Made by a program: the position numbers and the translations under genes. Positions 31,687-44,008 of a stretch of 64,000 nucleotides of DNA are shown in pieces. This stretch comes from Alitta virens (Eukaryota > Annelida > Polychaeta > Phyllodocida > Nereididae), in assembly GCA_932294295.1 (NCBI GenBank), contig OW028574.1, forward strand, positions 54,496,797-54,560,796. The letters run 5' to 3'. Each line of letters opens with the position of its first letter. Position 1 is the stretch's first letter. The notes below the pieces were generated by a model. The model was not told the origin of the DNA, did not search any database, and was given only the letters and a program-made list of their open reading frames with translations.

Positions 31687-34176
31687 TCAGATGCTAGTCT
31701 CTTGGGAGATGATTTTAGCCTCACGTTCAGAGAGGAAGGTGTGGCGGGTATACTTGCCTCGGTAGGGGTAGTATCTGTCATTATGAGCTCTGTGCACCCG
31801 GCCCTTCTCTCTTAGTAGCTGAAGGACCTTCCTGTTGCAAACAAACACAAAGAGAATATATACGCCTGTCAGGCAGCTGAGAGTGATGAAAGCATACCAC
31901 AAGAAGCTCATATTGGTAAGTGTTGCAAGGAAGGCAAAAACCCAAGTGAGTCCCATTATGAGCGTAAGAAGGACGTAGCCCACGAATCGTGTTCGATGTC
32001 GTTCCCTCGGCTGCTCGTACTTGTTTGCCTGGGATATGATGTAGATGTTCCGCACTGTGATGACGTAGAGAACAATGTTCGCTGCGAGAATAAGGACAAT
32101 CGGAAGAGCAAAGGTGAAGAGAAGCCCATAGCGATGGACTATCCAACAAAGCCCGTGACCGTAAAATGGACGATATTTTCCTTCCACAAAGACATCCAGA
32201 AAATCCAGTCCCACTGTGGCCCCTACAATAACAGCAGGCACCAGCAAAGCATAGAGCGAATAACACCCAAAGCGACAACTTCCCTCCTCCATTTTATCCG
32301 AGTCTCTTTGAGTGAAAGTGAACCATATGTCATACGCCAGGACATTTGTCCACATGAAAGCAACAAGGAGGAAGTAGTGAAGAGCAATGGCCAAGCTGAA
32401 GCACAGATAAAACAATTGAGTTTGGTTGACTGCAAAGTGAAGTAGGGCCTGAGCAGCAATAAGGGAAAAGCTCAGGCTCATAAGACTCTTTCCTGCAGCA
32501 GTCCTCAAAGGTGCCATGATGAGATAGACAATAAACTGGATACTCATAGCTACAATAGACACTAGTGTTGCCACAAAAGAGACAAAGTCTTGTAAACGAT
32601 CATATTGGAACATTAGAAGAGCATGAGGATCTTCTTTCGGAGAACTGCAAATGGTGACCACCCTTCCGTTACTGTCGTATTCCATGGGACCGTACCATTG
32701 TTGGGTGCGATAAACTAAAAGGGACAAGTTTTCAAATATCCAGTAATCCGATTCATTTAGAGTTATCTTGTTGCAGGATTCATCTGGAGCATCGTCAATG
32801 TGGTTGTCATAGGAATCTCCTACAGCATCCTGATTATCATCAACATCTTTATCTTCATAAACAGGTCTGGTATCACCAATATCCCTGTCATAGTAATCGG
32901 GGTTGAAGAAATCGTTTTTGGGATCGATTGGCTCAGAAGCTATTGGAGGGCGTTGTGTCAGGCCATTTGAAGGCAGCGGTGGGCTGGTGGTAGGCGTGGA
33001 AGAGGGAGGGGTCCCTGTGGTAGACCTTCTTGTATTGAGCACACAATGTCCGTTTTGCAGTTCCTCATTCTCATGGCAGAGCAGTTGCCTACATGTGTCT
33101 GCAAATGGGTCATACACGTGATTGGTCTGACACTTAGGCAGGTCAGTAGGGACCTCTGTGGACTCGAAGAGCCCTGCAATGCCTTGCCTATTTTCCTTCA
33201 CTGTGCCCTTCCCACTGTTGAGGTCTAGAATAACAGCCAACGGAGGGGTCACATCCAGTAGCCCTAGATTAGGCAAGATATTATCTGGGCTCTTTGGGGT
33301 ACGTGTATCCTCACAGGATAAGTAACTCTCGTTCACATAATTACAAACAGCGCAGTACTTATTTTTGAAGACTTGCTTGCCTACATAAACATAAGAGGTA
33401 TGCGACCTGCATTTCCTACGTATCCTACGGTCTTTATAACTGCGGTCACATCTGGATATGTGAGTCTTGCAGTGGCGCCCTGACACTTGATCGTGTGTGA
33501 ACTCTACTCCACAGAAGTGGCTTCCTTCCCTGGTGAACTGCAGGACATCACGAATGACCTGCTTAGGGGGCGCAGAACTCAGTTCCTGTGGCAGCTCCCC
33601 GCATCCCAAACGCACATTCCAAAACGTAACCCGAGTGTCCCCGGCGCATTGAGCGCAGTGGAAATTCTTGTAGAGGATGCCAGTCAGAGTACCGGTCACT
33701 GGAAGACTGTAAAAGGCCACTCCACTGGTCAAGCCAACGTCAGTGTTTATCTCACACTTCTGGCGAATTTCAACGTCTGCGTAATCCCCGGGGCAGTGGT
33801 CCACAATGTAGAGTTCGACCGTGGGGTTGATCTCCATGACCCTTCTGCAGCTGACCGTGGAAGAGTCCAGCTGGGGAAGGGCTTCAGTGCCAGTTGCAGC
33901 AGTCGGCGTCTGGTGGTCTCTGCAGCAGTCGCCATACAAAGAGCAAAGGTCGTCACAGAAGCAATTGCGGTCATGATAGGTGAGTGAGGAGCCGTCTTGT
34001 TGATTGCAACGGTTCCTAGTCAGGCAGGGTACCGGGGGTAGGTCCAGGGAGGCCAGCAGGCCCGGAAACAGGCCTCCTGGCAGAGTACTACTATCGCTGG
34101 ACTTATCGACAGGGCCCTGGCCTTGCAATAAACCACAGGCTGCAGCTATCACGACCAGTGCACGAAGCTGCTGCAT
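31687..34176 (-). CDS. Methuselah-like class B seven-transmembrane receptor with somatomedin-B domain
   Basis: A single-exon, 829-residue receptor. I chose the Met at 34176 because MQQLRALVVIAAACGLLQG is a signal peptide; the frame is open for 104 more codons upstream but those look non-coding. Domains: somatomedin-B at 51-90 (NCFCDDLCSLYGDCC); a Cys module occurring twice, about 128-192 and 243-288, with IRxKC and KNxxCAxC in each; a Ser/Thr/Pro linker at 383-415; an acidic stretch at 421-466; a juxtamembrane part with glycosylation sites at Asn474 and Asn483 ending VVTIC; and seven helices at about 531-556, 564-584, 588-614, 638-660, 684-708, 731-753 and 757-781. Cys592 and Cys677 (GLCWI) should form the usual disulfide. 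There is no GPS cleavage motif, which favours a Methuselah-like over an adhesion receptor. The ligand is unknown. A donor-like GAG/GTGAGT at 34958/34957 and an acceptor-like CTCACAG before the ATG suggest a 5'UTR intron. Confidence 0.88.
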   Translation of the reverse strand: MQQLRALVVIAAACGLLQGQGPVDKSSDSSTLPGGLFPGLLASLDLPPVPCLTRNRCNQQDGSSLTYHDRNCFCDDLCSLYGDCCRDHQTPTAATGTEALPQLDSSTVSCRRVMEINPTVELYIVDHCPGDYADVEIRQKCEINTDVGLTSGVAFYSLPVTGTLTGILYKNFHCAQCAGDTRVTFWNVRLGCGELPQELSSAPPKQVIRDVLQFTREGSHFCGVEFTHDQVSGRHCKTHISRCDRSYKDRRIRRKCRSHTSYVYVGKQVFKNKYCAVCNYVNESYLSCEDTRTPKSPDNILPNLGLLDVTPPLAVILDLNSGKGTVKENRQGIAGLFESTEVPTDLPKCQTNHVYDPFADTCRQLLCHENEELQNGHCVLNTRRSTTGTPPSSTPTTSPPLPSNGLTQRPPIASEPIDPKNDFFNPDYYDRDIGDTRPVYEDKDVDDNQDAVGDSYDNHIDDAPDESCNKITLNESDYWIFENLSLLVYRTQQWYGPMEYDSNGRVVTICSSPKEDPHALLMFQYDRLQDFVSFVATLVSIVAMSIQFIVYLIMAPLRTAAGKSLMSLSFSLIAAQALLHFAVNQTQLFYLCFSLAIALHYFLLVAFMWTNVLAYDIWFTFTQRDSDKMEEGSCRFGCYSLYALLVPAVIVGATVGLDFLDVFVEGKYRPFYGHGLCWIVHRYGLLFTFALPIVLILAANIVLYVITVRNIYIISQANKYEQPRERHRTRFVGYVLLTLIMGLTWVFAFLATLTNMSFLWYAFITLSCLTGVYILFVFVCNRKVLQLLREKGRVHRAHNDRYYPYRGKYTRHTFLSEREAKIISQETSI

Positions 34177-34979
34177 ACTGTGAGGGCTGGCAGCTAACCT
34201 AACCTGAGCTGCTCTCTGATGACTGTTGACTGCCACATCCGCTACGCTCAGCTTACATCTGCAACAAAATAAGACGCTCATTTTACCCACTCCGCAAGAC
34301 AAGACACAACCCCTTCCCCCGAGTACCCCTCTACAACCCCACTGTGCCCTGAGCACCCCGATGATGCAAATCATTATTATACACCACACATGGGACTTAG
34401 TGTTATCCCTTGACGCAATCCTGCAATCCTGCATCATATCAAACTGCATGCAAATTGAGACATGGAGGCATGTCTGTAGACACTGCACTGAATCAACACC
34501 ATGGCTTTAGTAGTACTACACTCTGGTGTTTATCACACACCACATGTCTGAAAGCACTGTCAGTCTGCTCTCATTGCTGCTCTAGAAGCTGCCAGACTTA
34601 CTTCTATTTACATCCGATTCGATGACAGATAAATGTGCAAACCCGACCAGTAGTATATAGTTGTTGTTCATACTTACCAAAGCAACAGAAGCACAGCTCA
34701 TCACTTGAACTGCTACATCAAGCTGCAAGCTCCACACTGCACCTATAGCAGCAGACAGACATTCGGCCTGGCACAACTGAAACATGATCAAGACACAATC
34801 CGCCTACAGACAACCGTACAACAGCACCAGTATATAAAGTCGTGTTTATCAAAACAGCTGAATATTCGACCCACGCGGACATCCAACTCGCGTGTCTAAA
34901 TGTGTTTATCCCACCGTTCTGTTCTAATAACAAGCAAATGCATTCTTTGCTACTCACCTCCTGTCCTATTGTCTAGCGG

Positions 34980-35400
34980 AGGGCATGCATAACATTGTGA
35001 TAGCTGCTGTGTGGTGCTAGAATCTAGGTCTGCAGACGTGCAGTGGCCATCTAATATGTGAAATGCTTACAGAGGCCTGGCCTGCAGCTGCGCCTGGTAA
35101 TCACACACTCTGAGCTGCTGCGAGGCTGCAGCCGACGCTTCCCTCTGCTTCGCCAGCAACACACACAAGCTCAGCAGCTGCAGACCCCACTGCTGCAGCT
35201 CACTGCAGGCTGTCTGGCGTGGAACTGCTCCTGCTTCAGGCTCAAGAGGGGGGGGGGCAGCAAAAACAGGGGGTCCTACATGCAGAGAAGCAAAAAATGG
35301 GCTGGTCCAGCTCTTCCAGGTCTGTGTGCCCTGCTCTGCCTGCTGTGAGGGGAAGATATATGAACCGCAATCGATTATACATTGGCACCTAGCTCGCTTC
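34980..35400. other. Upstream flank of the receptor gene, CTGCAG-rich
   Basis: Rich in CAGCTG, CTGCAG and GAGCTGCTG words, with a G tract near 35250. It may hold the receptor promoter; no TATA box or start site can be named. Confidence 0.35.
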
Positions 35401-35576
35401 ATATGCGAATTAACCCAGCATGAGGCATGGTCACCTGTGACTCACATATGACTCACATCTGATTAGACCAGTCCCTCATTTATCTGCACGATCTTGATGA
35501 AATTAATGCAATCATGACGTGCCACGGTACACTACCTTCGGGGTAGAGTCAGCATCACCCTCTAATATTTCAGGCC

Positions 35577-36080
35577 ACAAATGGAAACAACCCTACCAAA
35601 GGCCCAACCATATTTCGACACAAATATTACATGTAAGAATCACAGTTCCCCGCACGATTCTGACATTTCAAGCAATAAATAGAAACAATACCTACCAAAA
35701 GACTGAATCATTATTTATATCCAAAACCACAACCATGATCGTGTTGACATGTATTAATGCTTCCAATATATTATAACAAACCAGATGGAAACAACCATTC
35801 AGAAAGCTCATACACAACCAATATTTCAATGTGAGTCATAAATTCATCCCGCGTCTTAAATTTCCCAACCACACATATTCCATGCCTCTAGTGACCGCAA
35901 ATGGAAACAACCTTTTAAAGGCTCTTCCACCAAGACAGCTTGCCAGGTCGACCCTACCTTGGCCGACGTGGACAAAACCCAGCCGACATGAAATGTTAGT
36001 ATTTCAGCTGAGAGTCTCAAGATAGTATTCCATCCCTCCAGCATTCCATGCAAATTGAAACAACCCTTCGAAAGGCTGCT
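35577..36080. repeat. Degenerate tandem array with AATGGAAACAACC core
   Basis: Five cores (near 35577, 35672, 35780, 35894 and 36046) of the form AAATGGAAACAACC followed by an AAAGGC-like word, spaced 95-152 bp, mostly preceded by TTTCA or ATTCCA words. Confidence 0.5.
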
Positions 36081-37225
36081 TACTGATATTTCAATTTAGC
36101 TGAACCAGTGTACTTTACTTTAGAGTTAGAATGCTCAACCTGGCCCAGTATTTAACTGTGTAATTGTATTGCAACTACTGCATCACCTCTGTATAATTTG
36201 ATATACCATGATTTGATACATGTGTATTTAATAAAGATATATATATTCTAAACTTCAACCCTCAAACTTTCAAACAGAAAGAAATTTCGATAGGGTTAGC
36301 ATTTCACATTTAACTGGGACATCAAACTGAATGAATTCCTGTTGATCTCTTGTGACATTACAAGAAGTTAACACTATTGCAAAATACCCAGAAACCAAAG
36401 AACAACCCCTGAACAAGGCAGGAAATGAATCAAATAGAATCTTCAATTCATTTCACTGGACTCCTTTTCCTGTTTTTCTCTTTGTAAATTTCCCATTAAT
36501 TTTGCAGCAGCCCTGTCTTTCTGACAGAATCTGATAGAAGCCTATTTTTGTTCTCCATGCTGTGATACCCTCAAAAGTCATGCGATGAATTTTGTCAATT
36601 TTCCTCTTGGCAAAACAAACTGAGGTTTTTGCCCATGTCATTTTTTGCCTCTTTTCAAAAGTTGACAGCCAACTGAGGCATCCCATTAAGCAGAAGAAGT
36701 CAGCGAAATGGAATGGAGCTGAATGGCAGAACTGATCTGCAGATACTGAAGAGAATTACTGGCTGAAGATGCAGAGGACAGGAGTAAGAGACAGGAATCT
36801 TCATGGTCTTTAATTTATGGCAAAGACGATCCAAACGAAGAATACACGATTCCTTAATATGCATGCCAGATTGCAGTCTGATAACGTGCCACTTACGGCC
36901 AATGTTGCCTCTTTGTTTTCTTGTTTTATTGTACCTATCACTTACAATGTAAATGTACCACTTACATCAATGGCTAAAGATTGCTAAGCTACACCCTATC
37001 TAATATTCCAGCATAAATGACATGCAACTAAACATAGTTTATAACCTTTTTTATATATTTTTTTACTTTGATGTTTGCTGAATCATATAAGTTGTTAATT
37101 CAGAATAATGGTTTTTATGCTTTATTTAATATTTCTATGATATTTGATAGTTATTTAATACAACTAACCATACTTAAACTTACCTTTTTGCCTTTTATAT
37201 TGGCAGAATTATAAACTGTGAATTC
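36080..37225. other. No gene recognised
   Basis: AT-rich sequence; short ORFs only. AATAAAG near 36230 could be a poly(A) signal of an unseen transcript. Confidence 0.35.
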
Positions 37226-37229
37226 AGAA

Positions 37230-37490
37230 CGACTCTGGACAGCTGTAGCGACCTATTCCTGACTGCTAGTAGCTGTAATTGTCTGAAGCCAACTACTTCT
37301 GTCTACTTCTAGGTAATAGTCGGCTTACATATATTACCACTGAAAATATAAACCTGTGTGAATGTAAAAAATTCATGTAATATATCATGAATATGTACTT
37401 TAGATCCGGCTTTGACAGTTCTGTTTAGTGGCTCTAGCTGTGTCTAGGTTCAATTTGATGGGCCGTTTTTAATTAAACTAACTGTATATG
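37230..37490. repeat. Dispersed repeat R1, copy 3
   Basis: GACAGCTGTAGCGACCTATT, CTTCTGTCTACTTCTAGG and CCACTGAAAATATAAACC match the 6410 copy. Confidence 0.65.
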
Positions 37491-38102
37491 CAAATTGAAC
37501 CAATGGTATATGTTGTTTTTAAATTAAAGAATTCCATCCACTTCACCCTTCAGATGTTCCCACCCTGGGACAAACCAAAGAAGGATTGGATCGGCTTTTT
37601 GTAATCGGCGCCAAAAGCCATTGGATCCTAGGGATTGAACTAGGACACTTGGCTAAGTACTTCAAAAGTCAGAACTGTGTCTTACTCTGGATTTAATGAC
37701 AGGCGCTGTCCAGCTCATTGCTATACATGTCAAGATATAATGATAATATCTTTCTTTTATGTCTTGATAGCTCCTGCTCGAGGGCGCCTATGATTTAATA
37801 CTCTTCTTACTTATATACCCCCAACAGACCTAATCCCTTTTTTACCCCTTGTTATTTACCCCATTTGAATCTTCTGGTTTAATGATCATTGGTAAGACCA
37901 TTCAGTTAACTTCAATGTATGTTTTTTTTTGTTTTTGTTTTTTTAAGCTAGTGGGGTGAATCCACCTAGGAAAGGTACTGGAGGGGGTGAATCACCTTTG
38001 TCTCTACTTTATCCAGCTTAAGCCCATCTGTGGCTGAATGGCAGGGGATAGCAGTGGATAGCTGTGGTCCCTAATGGTGAGGGGTCAAAAGTGGGTGACC
38101 TT

Positions 38103-38115
38103 GGGTCAAAGGTCA
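38103..38115 (+). promoter_or_regulatory. DR1 nuclear-receptor half-site pair
   Basis: GGGTCAAAGGTCA is a direct repeat with one-base spacing, the type bound by HNF4 and RXR heterodimers. More half-site-like words lie near 38082 and 38135. No gene is recognised within several kb, so function is open. Confidence 0.3.
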
Positions 38116-38802
38116 CTGCAAAACACTTCATACAAGGTCAGATGGGGCTAAGAATGTTGAAAGGCATTTCATGTTGGGTTTGCCTCTTTTCCCAACCCTC
38201 TCACCCTAGGGGGTGGCTACTTTTTTTCACAGTTGATGTGTGGCATACAAGCATTTACACCGACTGCCTGAGTGAGAAATCAAGCTTCACCTATTTATAA
38301 CGTGGTATCTGCCAGGTTTGTTGGTGTCTAAATACCGTGAATCATTGGCGTGATGGGAACATGAAAAGCGCATGCAGCTGCCCTGCCTTTTTAAATTAAC
38401 TCCCCGCACAAAAAGATTTAAATGCATGGAATATGGATATGACGGACTGCGAAAGCATTTTCCCTGTCGTTTCGTGGAAGTAGCGGATCAGGTATGGCTT
38501 CATATCAGGCCTGACAGGAACAAGCCTCTTTGCAAACGTTTTTATGCACCCTGTTTTTTCCAGTTTTTCCACACCCTGCATGTTAGTGTATGAGGTGATT
38601 CATGAATTATTTAACAGCTTTCTTTTGAAGCGGTATCTAATAATGAAGTGTTACCCCCGCATAAAACCACTTCGCTATTAGCCTTATGTCCGCCTCCCCA
38701 TTAAGGCCAGTTGCCCTCGTCATAAGGACCATCTCACCTTTAAAATCACCAGCTTCTAGTCCCCTGGATAGTCCTATTACAGTCACCGCAGTTCACTTCG
38801 TT

Positions 38803-39010
38803 AGGTAGATAGCTAGCTAGTTAGATAGATAGATAGATAGATTGATAGTTAGATAGATAGATAGAGAGATGGATGGATAGATGGGTAGGTGGATAGATAG
38901 ATAGATAGTTCTTGCCGCTATCAAGAGTTGATTGTTGAGGTGAGAGAGGAGTCCACCCATGTAATACATTTGCCCCATGGGTGGGATCTTTTACTTGCCT
39001 CAATATCACA
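38803..39010 (-). mobile_element. GATA array plus SINE family 1 fragment
   Basis: GATA/GTTA array at 38803-38912 followed by TTGCCGCTATCAAGAGTTGA and CCCATGGGTGGGATCTTTTA, the tail-side half of an antisense SINE copy. Confidence 0.75.
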
Positions 39011-39059
39011 TAACTCCTGGGAACACTTCGCAATAAAGACCACCACTATTTTCATCCTA

Positions 39060-40310
39060 GTCATTGTAATTTACCTAGTTATTAAGGCTTATAATTTTTA
39101 ACATTGACATACATTACTTCGCTGTTATGACCACTTCACAATTAAGACCAGAAAATTGGCACCTGTGTCGATATTCACTGCAGAAATAATAACTCAGGTA
39201 ATATCTACTGAATTTTCCTTGAATCAATTAAGTAATAATCACTGAAGACTAAACATAGAAAATTGCCTAGAATACAAGGGAATAAATTAATTGGTGACAA
39301 GAAAATATTACCAGGTAAATGGCAAGGAAACTCTTAATTCGTGCTTTTATTAAAATATTGTTTGCTTTATAATAAGATTTTTTTTTTGTGCCTCACTCAG
39401 ACATTTATTGACCTCCCCCCCCCCCCCCGCCTATTTCAAGGAAAACAAATTGGCAGTATTAATCCTGGTTTTACAATTTCAGTTATATTATGCTCGCTCC
39501 AAAAATCTCAGTACTCCATTCATCAAAGAGTGCGCATAAGAAGTAAAAATACACGAAACCCAATAGTTTTTGTTGTGAAGACACAACACTATACTCTGAA
39601 ATATATTTATGTTATGGCTACTGAAATGCTACACTCCCCACTCCTGCCATGATAAACATTTGGCTTTTTCTTCTTGTTTTTCCACCAAGATTCCTGAATC
39701 CTGAGTCTTAGCCCAACCGATATAAACCTCAAATAACAACGACATTATTGGGTAATCCTGCTTACCCCAAGATAGGCAGATGCAAAGTACCCCATCATGT
39801 CACTATGAAGTGCAGTTTCCGAAAGTTTGCGCAGGTATATATGATGGTCATTTTGTCCATGCCACTTTTTATTTTCCTTCTTCTATTTCTTTTTTTACTA
39901 AATTTTATTTATTTACTATTTTATTTTATCACAGGTAACATTCTTACCTCTATCTTATATATTTATCATCTAACTCTCACTAAATTTTATTTATTTTGCC
40001 ATCTGATTTATCACATTTCTTTCTACCATATTTATTTATTTATTTATAATCTTACTTTTTAACTTTTATTATCGGTATTTTTCATGATAAGTGTACAGGG
40101 CGTCTGAAGATGATTTATCATAAATTATTAGTACTATTTACATACTATTTACAACTATATTGTTTACATAGCATGGTAAAGATTATAGGATTGCATGATT
40201 ATGTCAGATGTCTGTGTTAGGCAAGTTCCATGCTGTCAATCTCTGTGACTAATAATTAATTTTTAGTTTGCATAATTTTTGCAATTCCACGATCTTTCAT
40301 TTATGAAGTG
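39060..40310. other. No gene recognised
   Basis: AT-rich, with a C tract near 39413-39428 and T/A-rich stretches near 39865-40070. No family match in the short ORFs. Confidence 0.4.
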
Positions 40311-40344
40311 CGTCGAACTGTTAGGATCAGCTACGATCTCAATA

Positions 40345-40610
40345 CGGCATACCTACGTAGTTCTATAAACTCCTACGAAGTGCATATGAACTCCTACGAC
40401 CTTCTACGAAGTCCTACGAAGTCCTACGACGTCCTACGAAGTCCTAAAAGTTCATAGAAGGCTACGATGATTTTTGAACATGTCCAAAAATTGTAGGAAC
40501 TGTGAGGAATTTTGACGATTTCTGACGAATTTTTAGGATCTCTGACGAACTTTTTGACGAACTAGTATTTCGTGAGAGTTCGACAAGTATTTCGGTGGGA
40601 ACGGGGTTTA
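40345..40610. repeat. CCTACGAAGT short tandem repeat inside a possible MITE
   Basis: A 10-bp word, CCTACGAAGT, is repeated about five times near 40395-40445, with further CTACGA and GACGAA words to about 40560. It ends near GGTGGGAACGGGGTTTA. No matching left end was seen. Confidence 0.45.
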
Positions 40611-40689
40611 AGAGTGTTATGTCAAACAGGAGCTATTAACTTGTCAGCCATACATGTTTACTAATTATGTTAGACATTGTGACTGTGCG

Positions 40690-40990
40690 TAGAATAACTC
40701 ACCCCACAGCTGTGTTGACGAACAATTAGTCAACTAACTCAAGTTAGTCCTAGCTATTTTTGACTAACGATTAAGTCAGTTTTGTCTGAAAGTTTGTGAG
40801 CCTTAGTCAGTATCATATGAAATTACTTGTTTGACCACATGAAATTGACTAAGTTGACCAACTTATTAGATGTAAACCTGACTAACATGTTCGTCAAAAA
40901 TAACTTTTGGGGTTAGTTATTATACAAACAGTCAAAGAAAATGTTGGTAAGAATGTCTGAAAAGTTAGTGAAGAAGTCTGGAAAGTTAGA
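40690..40990. repeat. GTTAGTC/GACTAAC repeat family, copy 1
   Basis: More than ten GTTAGTC, GACTAAC or one-off words on both strands in 300 bp. Similar clusters are at 41760-41870, 51010-51150 and 57700-57880. Confidence 0.5.
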
Positions 40991-41337
40991 CACATTTCAT
41001 TTCTAATAATTTCACAACAGGTGAAATAACAATTTTTTTTTTAGAGGAATCCAATGAAATTGTTCTCCAAACAAATGTCATTTGATTAGCCTTAAAAATG
41101 AAACCTTAAAATTTGATGTTTACATTCATGGCCAACGAACCTGGCAAACTCTAGATCTCGCCTAAATGTCTGAAGAAATAAGAAGCATTACTGTAAGAAA
41201 CTCCTGCAATCAGACATTAATTACAATGTTAATGAGAAACTGAAATGGAATAACTATAGGTGCTAACATCCATAAGCAATATTTAACTGGTCATACCTGA
41301 TTTTATACTAAGAATGTAGCACTATGTATTTTCACAT

Positions 41338-41378
41338 CAGTATCCATCTATCAATCTATCTATCTATCTATCTGTCTA

Positions 41379-41410
<32 letters not shown>

Positions 41411-41446
41411 TCTATCTATATGTCTATATGTCTATCTATCTATCTG

Positions 41447-41481
<35 letters not shown>

Positions 41482-41620
41482 GTCTATCTATATGTCTATC
41501 TATCTATATATCTATCTATCTGTCTATCTATCTGTCTATCTATATGTCTACCTATCTATCTATCTACCTATAAATCTGCCTTTCTACCTATCTATCTACC
41601 TATATATCTTTCAATCTATC
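41338..41620. repeat. TATC/TCTA tetranucleotide array
   Basis: TCTA units mixed with TCTG, TACC and TATA variants over 280 bp. ORFs here are artefacts. Confidence 0.95.
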
Positions 41621-42744
41621 ATTGGCATTATGAAGTTAAGTCATTAACCAATTGACCGTAATCCTAGCCCGATTACAAGCCTGGTCTAAAGTCGTTAAGA
41701 GCTTTAGTATAACCTTAAAGATATAATCTTACATTCTTAAATGCTAGATTCTATGTATCTCAGGTTTTGACGAATAATTAAGTTATTATGACTAATCATT
41801 TACTAACTTATTCGGTGAAGATGACTACAGTTATTTGCTGGTAAACATGGCTAAAAGGGGGTGTAAGTCTAAGCAAAAATATATCATATATCGAATGGGA
41901 TTTTATTTGCAAGATCTAGTTCTTGGACACACAAAACACCATTGGTTATTAGAGATTAAATCAAGGCAACACTTCGAAGGGTATAGCAATTAATTTTATC
42001 AAGAGGAATGATTTGGCAAGGTTGCTTTTGATCGGAAATTGTACATGGTCACTACACAACATAAAAAAAAAACATCAATATAATATTCGACGTAATATTG
42101 ATAGAATATATCGTAAGCATGGATTTATGTGTTATAAATGATGTGTACTTCATCTGACATTTATGTAGAGATTATATCAAGTATTAGTATGATACAAATT
42201 TAAATGGACCTAAGAGATGTGATTGAAAATGTGCCAATTCACAGCATGTTGTACACAAATCCTAGAAATGACCTTTCTGTAATGACAGCTTCAGATATCA
42301 ATTTGAAAGGCCCCACATATGCCTCATGTGGAGCTGATAGCCACACATATTTCTCCCTGGTGTCCAGGCTAATTTTAAAAGTCAAACTTACGTAGCTACG
42401 ACAAATATGTTTATTTATTAATATTCCATAACAAAACTCGAACCTCGCTTTTAAGATCTGTAAAAAGATGGTTTTTAAAGTGGGTTATTTAATAGTGAAC
42501 GGAATAGAAATCTGGCCAAAATGATGTTGAGGTCTCATTTAAGTGGGCCTGTCTTATTCAACCAAGATTTAACAGATGGTCCAGTAATTATTTAATGGAT
42601 TTACCTAATTGAATTAATTTAATCGGGAAATATTTAAATGTTATTTTTATGGCGTTGATAATGCTTGCCATTAGCATGGAGACTGTCGCCATGCCATAAG
42701 TAAGGATACACACTACTCAGTGGTATGCATATACTGTTCACAGA

Positions 42745-43206
42745 GTAGAATAGAATAGAATAGAATAGAATAGAATAGAATAGAATGTTCTTAGCCTGGT
42801 CAGTTGGTCATGAGAAAAGAAATTCTTACAAATGTATACTATCGAATAGAATAGAATAGATAAAGTAGAATAGAATAGAAGAGTTGAATAGAATAGAAGA
42901 GTAGATAAGAATAGAATAGAATAGAATAGAATAGAAGGTTCTTAGTCTGGTCAGTTGGTCATGAGAAAAGAAATTCTTACAAATGTATAGTATCGAATAG
43001 AATAGAATAGATAAAGTAGAATAGAATAGAAGAGTTGAATAGAATAGAAGAGTAGATAAGAATAGAATAGAATAGAATGTTCTTAGTGTGGTCAATTGGT
43101 CATGAACAAAGAATTCTAAAAAATGTATACTATAGAATAGAATAGAATAGAATAAAGTAGAATGGAATAGAAGAGTAGATAAGATTAGAATAGAATAGAA
43201 TAGAAC
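42745..43206. repeat. AGAAT satellite with 141-151 bp higher-order unit
   Basis: TAGAA/AGAAT pentamer runs are interrupted by a 50-60 bp non-repetitive segment (GTTCTTAG ... GGTCAGTTGGTCATGA) starting at 42787, 42938 and 43079. The larger unit is thus 151 and 141 bp, about three copies. Confidence 0.9.
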
Positions 43207-43209
43207 ACA

Positions 43210-44005
43210 TTTTCTTCCATGGATACTTTGCAAGCAGTAACCGTTAACATTCAATCCGACAATTTCACAGAACAATAGTAGCTTTCATGCAAGACAAAAC
43301 ATGGAAACATTCTGGTGCTGGTGCATGATAAAATGAGCTTGGATCAAAGACTGCATACTTGGGTGCAAGCAGCCTGCACCCAGAAAGAAATCGATTTTCC
43401 GTGAATTTCCGCTAGGTGGCCGACAGTTGCGCCTCCTCTCGGATGGTAATTGAACTACGCCCACAGGTGTGCCTCCTAGTAAAATAATGAGACAATGAGG
43501 TCTAAAAATAAAGCAAAACATATAGCAAACTAACCCCAGCACCCTACTTTATTACGTTAAGACTTGTAGACTAGTCTGGCTTGCACAGAATTGTTCGGCA
43601 AGGTTATAATATTATGTTGGATGGTCTAAGATGGAGGAGGTCTTTGCTTCATTAATGCATATTGTCATCCATTTAGTATGGAGGGGGCCTACATAGAAAA
43701 TTGCCCACTCTGCGCCCCCTTCATTTACAACAGCCTCGCATAATTTGAAGGAAGAATGCGTTTAATAGCATGTCTAGTAACAATCTCGCAAATACAATTT
43801 AACAACTTAGTGTCACATACTACAGGAATATCAAAAAAACTGACTGGTAATGGGGGTACACCCAATTATACAGCTATGAATGTACAGCCTCTGAAAAATA
43901 TGGTAATATCTCTACACATAAATGCACAATAAACTGAGTCATTAAACAGGTCGATACTTTCAATGATCATCTCACATAACAAACACAAGAAATATTATAT
44001 ATACA
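43210..44005. other. No gene recognised
   Basis: Mixed sequence without family match. TTTCCGCTAGGTGGCC near 43405 is a chance or regulatory word, not interpretable. Confidence 0.35.
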
Positions 44006-44008
44006 GAC

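Noticed and set aside
31996..33987. Plus-strand ORFs of 149 and 166 codons opposite the receptor
   Set aside because: Antisense shadows of the receptor coding sequence with no domains.
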